Assembly (NCBI GenBank): GCA_008508345.1
Contig: QNGE01003889.1
Span: 1 to 64,000 of the forward strand
Direction: 5' to 3'
Origin: Paragonimus westermani
Taxonomy: Eukaryota; Platyhelminthes; Trematoda; Plagiorchiida; Troglotrematidae
Length of the DNA stretch: 64,000 bases
Shown: positions 24,802 to 36,933 of the stretch, piece after piece
Numbering within the stretch: the first letter of the stretch is position 1
How the letters are laid out: the number at the start of each line of letters is the position of its first letter
Notes under the pieces: model-generated
What the model was told of the DNA's origin: nothing
The model's database searches: none
Seen by the model: the letters and a program-made list of their open reading frames with translations, nothing else
Program-made: the position numbers and the translations under genes

Positions 24802-25600
24802 CTCTCTATGACGATCGATTACGTGGACCGACGTATACGATGCGCCAAACGGATTTTTATTATTATGGAACACAGAAAGGGTGCTAAAAAAACTCAACAA
24901 ACTCAAGACAGAGTTTCACAACATGAACGCCACTGACTTCTATTGTTCACCGTATCAAAAAGTCTGCTTAGCAAAAGGTCAGGGCTTTAAACCCTCGGCA
25001 CCGTTTCCAGTCTCCCCGCACGTGGCGTGTAGTGGGTAAACGTCCGTAGGCCCTTTTCAAACCGACGAAGACTTTTTTCTTGGTAGCATTTAGTTTCCAT
25101 TGTACACTGGTAATGCAATGGCGGTCAAAAAGCATGTGTTTTTTCGCGCGCACATAGCCCAGGTTTTGCGTCCGTATCGCAAGACTGTTCATCCAGTTGC
25201 GCCATACGGCCGGTCTTTCCCGGATAGGCTGAGGGCATACTGGTGCCTCAGGCAACATAAGTTGACAAGCCCCATCCGAGTTTTAACCTTTTCAGATATT
25301 CCACAATTCCTGAGGCGGCTCCTGGGTGAATTCCTCCTGTGACTCGCCACCAGTGATGAAAGCAGCTACAAAGTCTTGCCACTCTTACAGTAAGTTCGTT
25401 GGAAAACATCCCGACCATACAAATGTCTGCTCCAACTGTTCCATACGCATTTAACGTGATTTCTAAACTGACAAGCATGCAAATGGGCATTATCCCAGTA
25501 CACATCCGTGTATGTTAGGCAATGCAAATCATTACATCTCGCAACTATTATCCATCCGCTCTCTCTCCTTTTTCTCACATAACTACTTTCTCGACCTCAG

Positions 25601-25797
25601 GACGGCTAGATGAGCCAATTTACAGTATTCCACACAGGGGGAACGACGAGGTACACTTTGTTCTAATTCCTGTGGCATTGAATGAATCACGGTCTCCTGG
25701 TGCCACGATCCGCGGGCTTCGTCATTACACCAATTATCGCTTCGGCATTTCAGTTTGCCATATGCCACACGATATGGGCGGTCGACCCTTATCATCG
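25601..25797 (+). CDS. INSR-like: Insulin receptor exon: beta-chain start and end of FnIII-2
   Basis: The acceptor is in ctcgacctcag and the donor is TCG|gtatgt. The exon starts with two bases of a split codon and ends in phase 0. It aligns with the human region from the alpha/beta cleavage site to the end of FnIII-2. VHFVLIPVALNE falls where the new beta-chain N-terminus lies, then IRGLRHYTNYRFGISVC matches human ISGLRHFTGYRIELQAC. This is the strand pair that finishes FnIII-2. Where human has RKRR the exon has SIPHRG, so no tetrabasic furin site is present. The site must lie in the missing upstream exon or be absent. One N-glycosylation sequon (NES) is present. Confidence 0.85.
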
Positions 25798-27685
25798 GTA
25801 TGTTTCACGTTTTTGATTGTTACTTCCTCACTAATGAAGCGACGAATAGAAAATTTTATCAGAGGTTTAGGTTTTCAGTTTACGAGGTTTGGTTGTTGTT
25901 CATGAATCTGTATGCTAACGGTGCTCAATTGTGCTTCAGTTTAACAGCCTCCGCATCGCCTACGAGCGTCCTAATGGTACAACATAATTAAAGCATGTGC
26001 AGCGCTAGGAGAATAACAGACTTTGTGGTCGCATCTCACCTATGTTGTCACATATGCCTGTGTTCGATTGCCCAGTCGGAATGACACCGGTGTAATCAGA
26101 TTACAGTGTTCCCTTTTCAACCTAATTATTTGAATCAACTTAGCCACACGATTTCCATTTAGTACCTATCGTCCTATTCAGTGTCAACTGCATCTATTTG
26201 AACTATATATATGCATTCAGTGTTCAAACTCATGAATTGTGAACTCTGGTGTCGTTCTTAAAAGTCACATTTTAGTATCATGATGTTAGACCTCAGTCTA
26301 CACTATGAATTCGATTATTACTGGACTTAACCCCCCAAAAATGTAACATCCATGGACAACCAAAATGCATCATATTTGGGAGAGCGTTATTTTTGAATGT
26401 AAGTGTTGTAAGAACCGCCAATAAGTTGTGTACTTTTTATAACCAACGATTTTTTTTAATTTCGCTAAATCTTTACTGTGGCACTAAGACTATTTTACAG
26501 CACTAGAAAGACTAGACAACCTTATCTCTGGAAACTACCAGACAGTTTTTTCTCTCTTTATCCTCTGATGGCTTTATTTATCCTGGTAATGCAGTAACCC
26601 ATCATTCATGTATTACTGCCGCGCAGTGTTTCTCCGAAGCACAACAATCCATCGTTTATTAGCTTGTCAATCATCCAGTTGCGGAAACTCCAACTACTAT
26701 TTTTCGAAGGTGCAAAAAGCAGTGGCCAAATCGATGGATTTCCTATGATGATATGTCAGTAAACCCGTGTTACTGGAGTGTCTGAGTAGGTCATCATCTA
26801 TGACGTACAGAAGTGTCTTTAAAACGAAATATGGAAAACGTGAATCTCAGAAGTTGCCCTATCATCCATGCTCTAGTAATACGGCGGTGTGTGTTAAGTT
26901 TATGGTGCGCATTTAGTCGCAGCTGGACATCCACGAAAAACGGTCCCAGTGAGTCCACGTTTTTAGGCATAGGTTATCATTATCCGCGACTTAGATGATG
27001 GACTTTTGAGGTTGACCTTGAACCGTTGTTTTAGTACCTCTTCAGTTTCGTTGGTGTAGTGCAAATCCATGTCATTTACGTTGTTCATTCTGCACTTCTG
27101 TACATTGTTCAATGTGTGTCAAACAATCGGAGAACCGTGGGAAAACAATGAAAATTGCTAGAACAGCTAATCGCCCGCTTTCAGCATAGATCACCTAAGC
27201 CATCCATAGCGTGTTGGCGGTAAAAGTACCGGATGACTTACGAGCCCCTAAATGGTCTGCATGATTAATAAGGCCTATGGATGCCTACAGATTTCGAGCG
27301 AGATGGTTTATGCTAATCGAATTCGGTTGGCATACGAAACCTAAACGTCAATTTTTGTCGCAGCGTTCTTGCGTCATACCGTACTGTTACAGACTTACGT
27401 CGCAAACGTGCTGGTGCTTCGGCGCTTCGTATCCTTGTATTCTATTTCATGGAAAGTCTTGTACGTGATACAGAATCCGCGTCATTTTACTGAGCACCCT
27501 TGTCACTTACCGTGACAGATCGCAATGACAAAGTTCAATGTTTGTCTTTATTCCACGCACAGCTAGACTTACGTTGTGGCTTGTCACATCCCACCAGTAT
27601 ATGCTCCACCTGCAATCGGGTTATCTGTCCCATTTCTATGGTTAAGGTTAGAAGGACGCAGCCGCGACAAGCCTGAGGTTCGGTT

Positions 27686-27757
27686 GGACTCGAACCTTCA
27701 ACAAAAACCGCATGCCTCAACGCGACAGGTGTTCTGCCAGTTCAGCTACGAAGGCAC
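27686..27757 (-). repeat. tRNA-like relic or SINE head
   Basis: On the - strand there is TAGCTGAACTGGC (27748-27736), close to an A box, and a perfect GGTTCGAGTCC B box (27696-27686) at tRNA-like spacing. The inner four pairs of an acceptor stem can form. The T stem has two mismatches and no clean anticodon arm forms, so a working tRNA is unlikely. Its head differs from the SINE head at 7140. Confidence 0.4.
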
Positions 27758-29034
27758 GTTGAGGGCTCATAACTGTCGTGTTCGATTCAGTCATCCACTC
27801 AGCGGTGCATCGTTTGGAATCCACCAAGCGTTCAACTACCCTAGTCAGACTTCCCACATAGTTCACGCTGGAGCCCACTAGCTCCACATCGCTAGTTTGA
27901 GTCCGGCCTAAGCTCCGATTGTTCGTTTTAGACCTCTTCTGGCCTACCAACTCTGCCACGCTACGCATCATTACTACAAGTTTAAGTTTCACCCATCGAG
28001 GCAAATTCCACGACTGTTTACTATTGGTAGGCATGTCTATGTGTGTTCAGTACGTATATTAAAAGGTGTTTTATCACAATCAGATAGACCTATCACACCC
28101 AAAGGATGTGGGTGACCCCGATCGGCGATTTGTTACGGTCGGTCTGCCAACAGGGTAGAACGAGGCCTTGGGCGTCGATTGTTGACGCGATGTGCCTTTG
28201 CAACAGGAACGTATGGATAAGCAACGGGGCCATGGAACTGACGATCGATATCTTTTACCGTTACCGTTGCCATTTGGACTAACTTTCATTGTTTCAGCAG
28301 CCGTCTTGCCAGACACTCGAAGCCATTCCTATCAAGAATTCAACAACCGAAGAAGTCGGTTGACAAACGAGACAAGTTCGCACAAAAAGGTCTCCTTGTT
28401 TTAGATAATAACAAATTTGTTTAAACCGAGAGTGAACTGGTCAAAATACGTCTGCTGGGACAGTAAATGGTAAACTCCGTCAGACCTCTGAAAGATGCTG
28501 CAAACGATTCGCCATCCACTGTTTCGTCTGACTTTGTTTACATTAACAGCCACTGTCTAACAGTACACTTTCTGTCCAAATATACTGACTCTGTGTTTTA
28601 CTCGTTGATACACATTTCTTTTATCTCGTCGATACTGCCGAAGAATGACCAGTAATCGACCTGTTCGTCTAGTCAGTCTGAGCAAATAAAGCAATCCTAC
28701 CACACTGATCACTATCCGTGAAGCGATCCTGATCATGCCGGGTAAGTTTTTGAAGCAAAACAAACTGTGACAAACATAACGCAACAACTTGTCAACCATG
28801 CCAGAAAAATCGTTCTGCCTTATGTTTCATTCGGCAAATTACTCGGCTTCATAAGGTGGGAGCAGGCGGCCATGATTCATCTGGTGCAGTCGGCAAACTG
28901 TCTTCGCTTTCAAGGAACATAGACAAACAATACTTTGAGTCTAGTTGTTTAATCGTTGGAAATCTCGTAACTTGTACACAACTTCCGCCCTTGTAACTTC
29001 CGAAAAAGATTGATAAATACTTAACCATCTAGCC

Positions 29035-29140
29035 TCTTTCGAAATAGGCTGGTTGGAATGTCTATCTGAATGCGAACGCTGCGATCAAATGTGAGTGATG
29101 GTCAACTTGAAAATCAACCAAATCCCCGACTACTCATCAG
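29035..29140 (+). repeat. Dispersed repeat, shared tail segment
   Basis: It contains GAATGCGAACGCTGCGATCA, then GTGAGTGATG, and closes with CCCCGACTACTCATCAGTA. It matches the tail of the SINE at 6870-7140 and the copies near 10975, 36615 and 39630. It is the clearest copy of the tail. Confidence 0.55.
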
Positions 29141-31219
29141 TAATCTAAAGTACTTAACCGAGACTAGTTTTTCACTTAATTGCATTTTCATATAGGACGC
29201 TGTGAGTCGAAACGGAGATCTTAGGTTGGCTTAATGCGTTTACTGCATCACCGTAACTAATCATCGGTAGAGCCGTTGAATCGACTTGGCCCTCATTCCG
29301 TAATCTATTGGACTGTGGTCCTACTGGCTTATCAAACTTCTGAGTAACTTCAAGGTGGCACATGTTCAACGATATTCTATTGCTCATTTGCAGCCTAGTT
29401 ACGTTTAGTTCGAAACCTTCTTATGGGACACGCTAAGTACTTAGGCAATAGAGTTCTGTGTATCACGTTTCTCGAAAAGCCTCTTAAGAATGTTCGCACT
29501 CACCGATTGGTAATCGTTTTTCCTCTATGAAAAGCGCTGATTCCTATCACCGGGTGGCTTGAGTTTGTAGCTGACTTATCTACTTTAATCCCGTGATCAC
29601 GTATCACAGCGTTCCCAGGAAAAAACTGTGGATGATGGGGGTGGTATCAACATTGAATCGCATCGTGATTGTTAATTTACGCTTGACAGCCTAGGTTATT
29701 TGACATTTATCACAGTGCTTACGACATGGTGACCTTGTGTATGCGTCAAAAGGGAAAGCGGGAACATGTTACAGCATACAACTTTTTTAGTCACTGAATA
29801 CTAGACGCATGGACTTCAACTAACTGTACAAGATGAAATTAGTGCGACTAAAGTGAGAGCATTTTGATAGGTGTAACATTCGGTAGATAGGCTGTTTAGG
29901 GAGTTTGGGAACATATTGCAATCCGTTCAAGATCTTCCCAGCATAACTGTCTACGGCCCTATAGATTGCGGTGATAATTCTGTCAATTACACGGTTAACT
30001 CTTACCCAGGTACTTTCTTGTGTTTGGTACATACTTCTGGTGTGGTATTTCCAGCCAAGGATAGGAACAACCAGGTTGTCCGATTGAACAGTGTCGTGTG
30101 TTGCTCAAGTGGCAAGTTTTGATTAACATCACATTGCTCGGATACTGAATAGTGGCTGTTGTATGCTCACGCCGAGTGTAGGTTATTCTTGGACCAAAAC
30201 AGGTTTTTGGTATCATGTGCGTCCTCACTACGCATATCAAGCCCCCAGTCTTTGGCAGGCCACATTGTTTTACCTAAGTATGCTTCGGCTTCCTTCAGTA
30301 CTGATTTCTCTAATAGAACACGTACCCATGTCCAGATCATGTACATCTAATTATCTGCTTCCTTATAAGTCTCCTGCACGACAACCCTCCGACCACGTCG
30401 ACTGGCTGTTGTTAAACTGATTATGTTTGCGGTCAAATATGCACTATAAACCTATCTCGAAGAATAGCTTGACGTTTCCAACCTAGCATTTCTCAACTGG
30501 TACAACACTATTGCCTAAAATAATTCCGGCAGCGTGCACTAACACATAACATGGCAGAAGTCTAATCCATGCATCGGGTATCCTAAAATCCTCGCAGTTA
30601 GCTGATGCCAGATAAGGCGTCCCTTTTGACACTTCAAACTACATATTAATTAGATATATCAGTAAGTAATTCATGCACCGCGTATCTGCCGACTGAAGAG
30701 GTTGGCTAACGAACTGGAGGTAGTCTTTGCGTCGAGGACTACTAGCAGATGTCTCAGCTGGGCTCGAGTTGTCCACCTGTTAGAGAAACTATCACAGAGG
30801 CACGTAAACTGTTCATCCTTAGTAAGGCTAAGCCGTCATCTCCAAGGTAATTTAGTTTCACGATAACTGTCATCTTATCATTATGCTGTGACTGATAGAC
30901 TTGAGATCGCCTACGCTTAGCGTCGTATCCAACTGCATCTCATCTTTCAAATGTTATAAAATGGGTGGTTTCGATCACCATGTGCCAACAGTTTTCAAAG
31001 ATAGTACCAATGTGTTGGTCGGGTCTTTGACTAATGGGGGCAAGTGAGAACGTCCTACTGAATTGCGGTCAATCGATAAGAGTTGTAATGAATAGAAAGG
31101 TTTCTCCGGCGCTGTTGCGAAAATCACTTACGAATTAGCCTCACTCTGACTATAGTTAGGATTCTGGGGACCGTTATAATTTATGGAAGTAGACACCAAG
31201 AAGGAAAATACATGCATTC

Positions 31220-32725
31220 ACACCTGATGAGCGTGTATGGGGACTGGATTTTCAGTGTTCATTAAACTCTGAGGCCTGCCAATAATCGCCTTTTTTTGTC
31301 GACTACAAAGGTACTTTCAATCCACTGGATGGATATCGTTTTCGATTGTGTGCACATGCTATAGACGCTCTATTTTCTTGCTTCAGTTCTTGTAAAAGAC
31401 CACGAAAAACCATCTAACAAACTCAGCACTAAGAGTGGATCGCGACGAGACTGTGCACTGTCGCAAATCTAAATTTATTTTTGTCATGGTCCAGCTAATG
31501 GTAAACTGTGACACTGGCAAATTGCCTGCCTTCAATGTATCTGTCCTAGGATAGTGCCGTTCAGCATTTCTCAGATAGCTCAGGTGATGGTGCACATCAT
31601 TTGTCATTTCCGTAAGCACTCCGGAATACACTTTGTAGCTTCAGAATGCAAGTCGCTGCTGTAATTCTGCGGCGGTTATGTATATGTTATGTTCGATAAT
31701 GAAGCAATAGAGGTTATTAACCGGTTGGTATATCTACGAAGCCGTGTTGCCAACGCGAAAGTATGTGGGGTAGAATAAACGCCTCCATCCCAAAGGCTAG
31801 AGTGATCTTTGTCCGCGGGGATCATTACTGATGAGTACTGGGGGATTTAGTTGGTTTCACATCAGATCTCATTCATATCTGCTCACAGCATTCGTATTCA
31901 AATCGGCTTTTCAGTCACCCGCTTTCGAAGGAAGCACTATACTTGGGTTTTGCTCTTGGTAGAGCTCCTAAGTGATGTATATGTTTGCCGGGGCACTAAC
32001 TGTCTCTCACCGAGACGATCCGGTGAGCTGATCATTATTCACGGGCGAAAGTGATGAGGCGTTCACACGTAATAGCTCTGTCATGCCTAACTTAAACATC
32101 AAAACGATGGCCTCATGAAATCGTGGACGCAGTTCTAACCCCGACTGTTGCAGGGATGTGCACTACAGATGAGGTTTAACATGAGCAAAACTCTAGCCTA
32201 GTGTTTTGTTTCGAAAGCGTCCGCCTGAAACATCTCTGGATGCACAAGTTGCAGTAAACTATTAGCGATGATCCATTTGCAGTAGGAAGTTATCTCCCTA
32301 TACCTGAAAAATCGCTTGTATGTTGTGTTCACAAATGCAGTTTTTCACCCTACTGTTAAGCGTGATCGCTAGCAGTAGCGTATTACATCAATGTCTGTTT
32401 TCCACCGCATTCATCGGATGCTATTATTGGTAAATAGCAAGGTCAAAATTGCGTCTATTTCCTCTAACAACACGTTGACTTAGGTTACTGGGATATACAT
32501 CCAGAGTTCCCATTAGTCGTCCGGTGCATAGAACATTATGCTGTAGCCGATTGGCTTAAGGTTCGATATGAACGAATGTCAACCTTGTGTTAGAGAAACA
32601 AAGGTAGTGCTCCTGTTCCTTCCCATTCTCTTAACTTGGTTTGTTTTCTTCTCTTTGAATGGCAGTTAGGCGTCTACGAAAAATGCTGATTTAGTACTAC
32701 CAGTGGTGATGATGTTGATGGCGGC
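31220..32725 (+). mobile_element. RTE-like LINE remnant (copy 4)
   Basis: Near 31265-31340 the frame reads IIAFFDYKGTFNPLDG, which corresponds to the RT box with the first catalytic aspartate. Near 31625-31760 a second block reads SECKSLL, then NEAIEVINRLVYLRS, matching copy 2 ASKCKVLL, then VVMEVVDRFVYLGS. The 3' end at about 32640-32725 shares the GGCAGTTAGGCG box and ends in a GATGATGTTGATGG run, as in copies 1 and 2. Everything between is scrambled. Confidence 0.65.
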
Positions 32726-33763
32726 AAATAGATTTCATCCCACTTGCTCTCCTCTTATTTTTATGCACCCTTTTTCCCATATACACCTCATTCTGCTCCT
32801 TTGTAAAGATACAACTGCATTCAATATGTCTGTGTGTTTGTCTAGCGGTCCGTTACTCATCCACATCGTTTCATATTGGCTAAGCACTGCTATTTCAGGC
32901 CGATGGTAAAAGTCAATATTTTTTAAACCCTGGACATAACCCCACAGCTAATCAATCCACCCCTTTAGAAAACCCTTCCATAAGAAGTACACTGTGATTG
33001 TCACGGTGCTCTGTTACCAACTAAGTTTTAACTTGGTTCAATAATCCGAGGCATTAAATATCCTCTTCCACAATTGGTCTTTTTTTCCAGAAGACTTTGC
33101 CATCACGTCTGTTCTGGTTTGCCTATGTAAATTACTGAGCTTATTTACTAGTAAACCTTAGGGATTTTGGTTGATGTAGAATTTAGGCATAACACGTTTG
33201 ATTAAGGCCTTCGAATTCAGATAAGCTTTCATCCTGCGCTCTCGAAAATACTTCTATCCGATTGTGGAAGCTGCAATCTGAGAAGAGGGAAATTGGAGTT
33301 TGGTTTTTGGGAACAGGCTAACGAAGAGTTTTATCTCAAAGCGAAAGCTTCCTTCAGTTGTGAATAATGTTCAGTTTAACTCAGTTATGTTTAATCAGCA
33401 CTCACATCATAACATCTTCGAACGTAAAGGTAAGGAAAAACAATCAATTCCATTGAAGTTACACTGATTACATCATTGCCTTCTGAGTGTGATGATGTAG
33501 CCAGTACTTCGTTGCTGAGTACTGACTCTGTGGACGACTGTGGTCTCACGGTTTTATTACTTACAACAAAATTTATAACGTCCGCTGTTATTAGGTTAGT
33601 ACGTGGCCGTTACTCATCATTAATGGATTGTTTCGATTGATCTAATTAGTTGTTCTCACGTAACGCGCTACTCACGAAAACGTGATTGGTTTACCTTCGT
33701 CATTTCGGTTGTCTCATTTGGGATCGTTATATTCGATGCTTTTTAATTTGTTCGTCTCTATAG

Positions 33764-34132
33764 GAAGCTGCACAGAGTCTGTTACAGAAGACGACTCTTG
33801 TACCCTGGTGTAGCAGATATGCGCTGACCACCGGGAAGACTGCTGCGTCTCTAGAAAAGGACAGATTGGATATGGCTGCGACCTCTGTGACCACTGTGCC
33901 GATCAACTGCACCTCAATCGACTTGTCCCGTTCCCAACAGAACATTTGCAAATTGAACGACAGTCTCATCCGAAACGTATCGTTGGATTCATTAATTAAC
34001 AACCGTCGTCAACCGAACCTGAGTGTCACTTCGGTCAGGTGGTCGGCTCCAGTGGATCCCAATGGAGCGATTCTACATTACTGGTTTCGCTATCGATTTG
34101 TGGGAAACACTTTCGCAAAGGATGCGATCAAG
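33764..34132 (+). CDS. INSR-like: Insulin receptor exon: start of FnIII-3
   Basis: This exon has 123 codons and is phase 0 at both ends. A stop (TAG of the acceptor) lies just before it in frame. It starts with EAAQSLLQKTTLVPW, which carries on from FnIII-2, then a linker of about 60 residues with sequons NCT, NDS and NVS. FnIII-3 begins with LSVTSVRWSAPVDPNGAIL, aligned to human VVHLMWQEPKEPNGLIV. The linker is longer than in the human protein. The donor AAG|gtcatt is weak at +3, but the next exon follows in phase and continues the same fold, so the call is good. This part is extracellular and belongs to the beta chain. Confidence 0.8.
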
Positions 34133-34479
34133 GTCATTATCCAACTTGTTGTTGTTGTTTGTGTAATGTGCTTGTGCAACCTGTCTTCGATCGTGGTTCA
34201 TCAGTTAGTTCCAAAACTTGCAACTTGTAGAAGCTCATCATGGGTACCTATGTGTATCTACTCACAATACCAAGAACGCGCAGTACTCATTTGTTATTCA
34301 CCTTCGGCCTTCGTTGCCTACAAAACCGTTTGCAGTATATTTTGCTCTCTCACAGACTCTTACTCCCTCCCACCCCGGATGGTGGCATAACTGGTGAATG
34401 ATTTCAGTGATTCAAGTTGTTGTGCAAATGTTGATTATTGTGTGACGGAAGTAACCACCAGTCAGGTTACCGAGCTGGA

Positions 34480-34620
34480 ATGGTGTTCGTTATTGTTCAC
34501 TTCCTGTGGTGCCTGGATGAACTCTATGACAAATCGATGCAGTATGCATCTGTTGTTTCGGTCTTGTCATATGGTTACGAAACGTACCCTGTTCAACTGG
34601 ACTATGTTCCTCTATTATCC
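34480..34620 (+). mobile_element. Small RTE-like LINE fragment
   Basis: The + strand reads VHFLWCLDELYDKSM, then SVVSVLSYGYETYPV. This follows copy 2 RHLWRQR, then KTTVRAVLLYGSETWPL, with the same spacing. It lies in the intron between the two FnIII-3 exons. Nothing else of the element is left. Confidence 0.5.
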
Positions 34621-35863
34621 CACCCTGGTTGTTTTATTTTGGGACGGTTTTCCGTGCATGATTTATTCATCATGTGAGAAGACACAACTAACACACAATC
34701 GTATGTCTGACGTCTTCCTTCCTAATAGTATCTTCAGTCGGCAAATTTACTTTCTGGAGTACTTTCTCCGTGTACCGCTTTATCTCTTGCTTCATAAGGC
34801 TTTGTTTCCAGAATCCGGTCCCATTCGGTAAAGATAACACTGTATTCTGGCAATAACTTGATACTTGGGCCAAAATTAGCTTGTACCGAAGTCTTCATTT
34901 AAATCGCTTGCCCCATTGAGCACTCAAGAATCTGCGACAATTATGGTTAGGAGCTGTTAGATGTGACACAAAGTAGTCACCAGTGGTATCTATTTTGAGA
35001 ATTTCGCATACACTATGTTCAGTGATTCGAAAACCACACGCATTTAATAACGGTGCCCAACTCCCTTCGAAAATAGTCCCTCGGTTTGAACCTGGGTCTC
35101 GTCTAAGTTCAGTAATAACACAACTTTTTTTATCGGCTTTGGAATTCTGGTCCACGTGCTTCCAGAGCAACCGTGTTGACTGCATGTCAGATCAATTCGG
35201 TGAGTTCCACCTGACTGTAAATTCCTTGCCGCATATTTTTCAGTGGAATCAATAGCACAGCCAGTCGCCTTCCCTGATACGGTGGATCAAGCTGTTCATT
35301 ATTTGCACACGAACATGGCTGAGCGTTTGAATGTGGCACTTTTGTCGCGCTTAATTCGACGTTATTGGCGTGGTGGTCAATACAGCCACCCCGTGAGAAC
35401 TTGGACTGGAGTTCATCTTCCGATCGAGGCAAGCATATGCACTACTGATGGACCTTAACAGGTTCAAAGCTAGTACTCCCTTTCTGGGGGGAGTGATTGG
35501 GCGATCTAATCACAACCGTTATAAGGCGCGAATGATGTCTGTATTATTAATCTGGTCCTCCGCTACTCATCAGCAGTCATTGGAAAATGTGCTTGGTTAT
35601 CCTATTATTTTTGTTTAATGCCGTACTCCATTAGTTCTTCTGTGTGGGCTGTGTATATAGTATTGCTGCTTGTGGTGTTGACTAGGTGCGATCGACTTTT
35701 CCTCCTCTTTGTGCGAACACTGCAAAACTGACTGACTGGAAACCATTGGTAGATAAACGTTGTCAGTGGTAATCCCAACCTCAGTTGCTTTCGTCACCCT
35801 TGTTTCCATTCCTTCTCTATCATTACCGTCATCTGTCATTTCGTTTCTTCCCCGTCACATCAG

Positions 35864-36107
35864 CACTCCGATTGGTCATTAATGTGCTCACCAGCAAAAC
35901 AAAAACTAGCCGCGAACCAGACGGTGTTGATAGGTGATGTCTCCGGTCCGATGCAGTCTATCAATTTGTTCAATCTGCCACCAGGCTTCTATGAGTATCA
36001 AATTATGTCTGTCTCTTTGGCTGGTAATGGCACTTGGTCGACTGTGCAACGCTTTGAAATTTCTATCCCTTCATTATGGGGCGTATTTATGTTGGACTTT
36101 TTCAAAG
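35864..36107 (+). CDS. INSR-like: Insulin receptor exon: end of FnIII-3
   Basis: The acceptor is in cccgtcacatcag and the donor is AAAG|gtgagt. The exon starts in phase 0 and leaves one base. It continues FnIII-3 with MCSPAKQKLAANQT, then LFNLPPGFYEYQI and SLAGNGTWSTVQRFEIS. The human counterparts are LHLCVSRKHFAL, LRGLSPGNYSVRI and SLAGNGSWTEPTYFYV. SLAGNG-[ST]-W is a strong family signature. The residues after it (WGVFMLDFFK) lead to the membrane. Sequons NQT and NGT are present. Confidence 0.9.
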
Positions 36108-36599
36108 GTGAGTGGATTTGACATTTAAAAGATGGGTTTCGTGAATGTGGAAATCACTCACGCGTTCAACGCTCTCTTGTTTGTGCTCCGAATTCACCAG
36201 ATTTGCCCTTTCACTAAGGGTATATAGTGGGCGGGTAATGCTTCATGATCAATGAGCACTACGTACACCATTTCGGACACTTGCCGCTGTAGCCAGTGCA
36301 GTGTAAAAATCCGAGGTGGATCATGCCCACGATGTGAAAGAGGGCTGTAACTCAGTATGAACTGGGCTTTGCAATTAAATAGGTCTTGCTAGGCGGTTTG
36401 GTGATTGCTAAAATGTGCGTTTGAAAAGTCTGATAAAGTAGTATTTGATCGTGTGTCTGTCCATGTGCTGTGCTTTTCACATGGTTCTCCGTAGATGCAT
36501 CTACAATCCGCCGCCCTTAAAAACACATGAACCGATGTCTAACTGCCGATTTAATCGTTACTATAAAAAAAAACAAAATCCGCTCTAATTCTTCCTTTT

Positions 36600-36650
36600 C
36601 AAGGGGCCGTATCTGAATGCGAATGTTACGATCAAACGTAAGTTGAATTC
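36600..36650 (+). repeat. Dispersed repeat, short tail copy
   Basis: It reads GTATCTGAATGCGAATGTTACGATCAAACGTAAG, cut short after about 50 bases. It is collinear with the copy at 29035-29140. Confidence 0.45.
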
Positions 36651-36933
36651 ATCGTAATTGTTATTGGCAGCAATACACTAATCCTTTGCACCAACACCGT
36701 TATACAGACATGAGAACAAAAGTAAAGGCACGTCTTATTTTGTAGATGAAAGAATTGTAAAGAATAGAGCTGAATGCGCATTGCCTGTCTGCTTAAACTT
36801 ATACGTTCGCTATCGGGATGCTTACGATTTGCAAACTGTTAGAAATGTTTGAACCGTAGGTGGATAAATAACGCAACGGAAGTGCGTTTGACAGAAACCG
36901 AATTTTTCACTTCGAAATAAACAACACGGTAAG

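Larger units (their letters stand above)
8819..25600 (+). other. 16.8-kb intron carrying repeats and a nested antisense ORF
   Basis: The donor is gtaaat and the acceptor is tttctcgacctcag. The two flanking coding exons are out of phase: the left one leaves two bases and the right one begins with two. At least one further exon of length 3n+2 should lie here, and I could not find it. It would be expected to carry the proteolytic cleavage site between alpha and beta chains. Otherwise the intron holds LINE fragments, SINE copies and the - strand ORF at 21789-22046. I see nothing in 8819-10350 or 12960-17330 beyond short open frames without motifs. Confidence 0.6.
25798..33763 (+). other. 8-kb intron inside the FnIII-2/FnIII-3 linker
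   Basis: The intron is phase 0, with donor gtatgt and acceptor in cgtctctatag. It holds a tRNA-like relic (27686-27757), a dispersed repeat (29035-29140) and a LINE copy (31220-32725). I see nothing recognisable in 25800-27600 or 28000-29000, and 29140-31200 is also blank. Confidence 0.6.

Noticed and set aside
25934..25991. Possible small exon after the FnIII-2 exon
   Set aside because: The phase does not fit, it has no good donor, and the FnIII-2 exon joins directly in phase to 33764.
34394..34831. 145-codon + strand frame in the FnIII-3 intron
   Set aside because: It starts at GTG and overlaps a LINE fragment in another frame. It has no motif.
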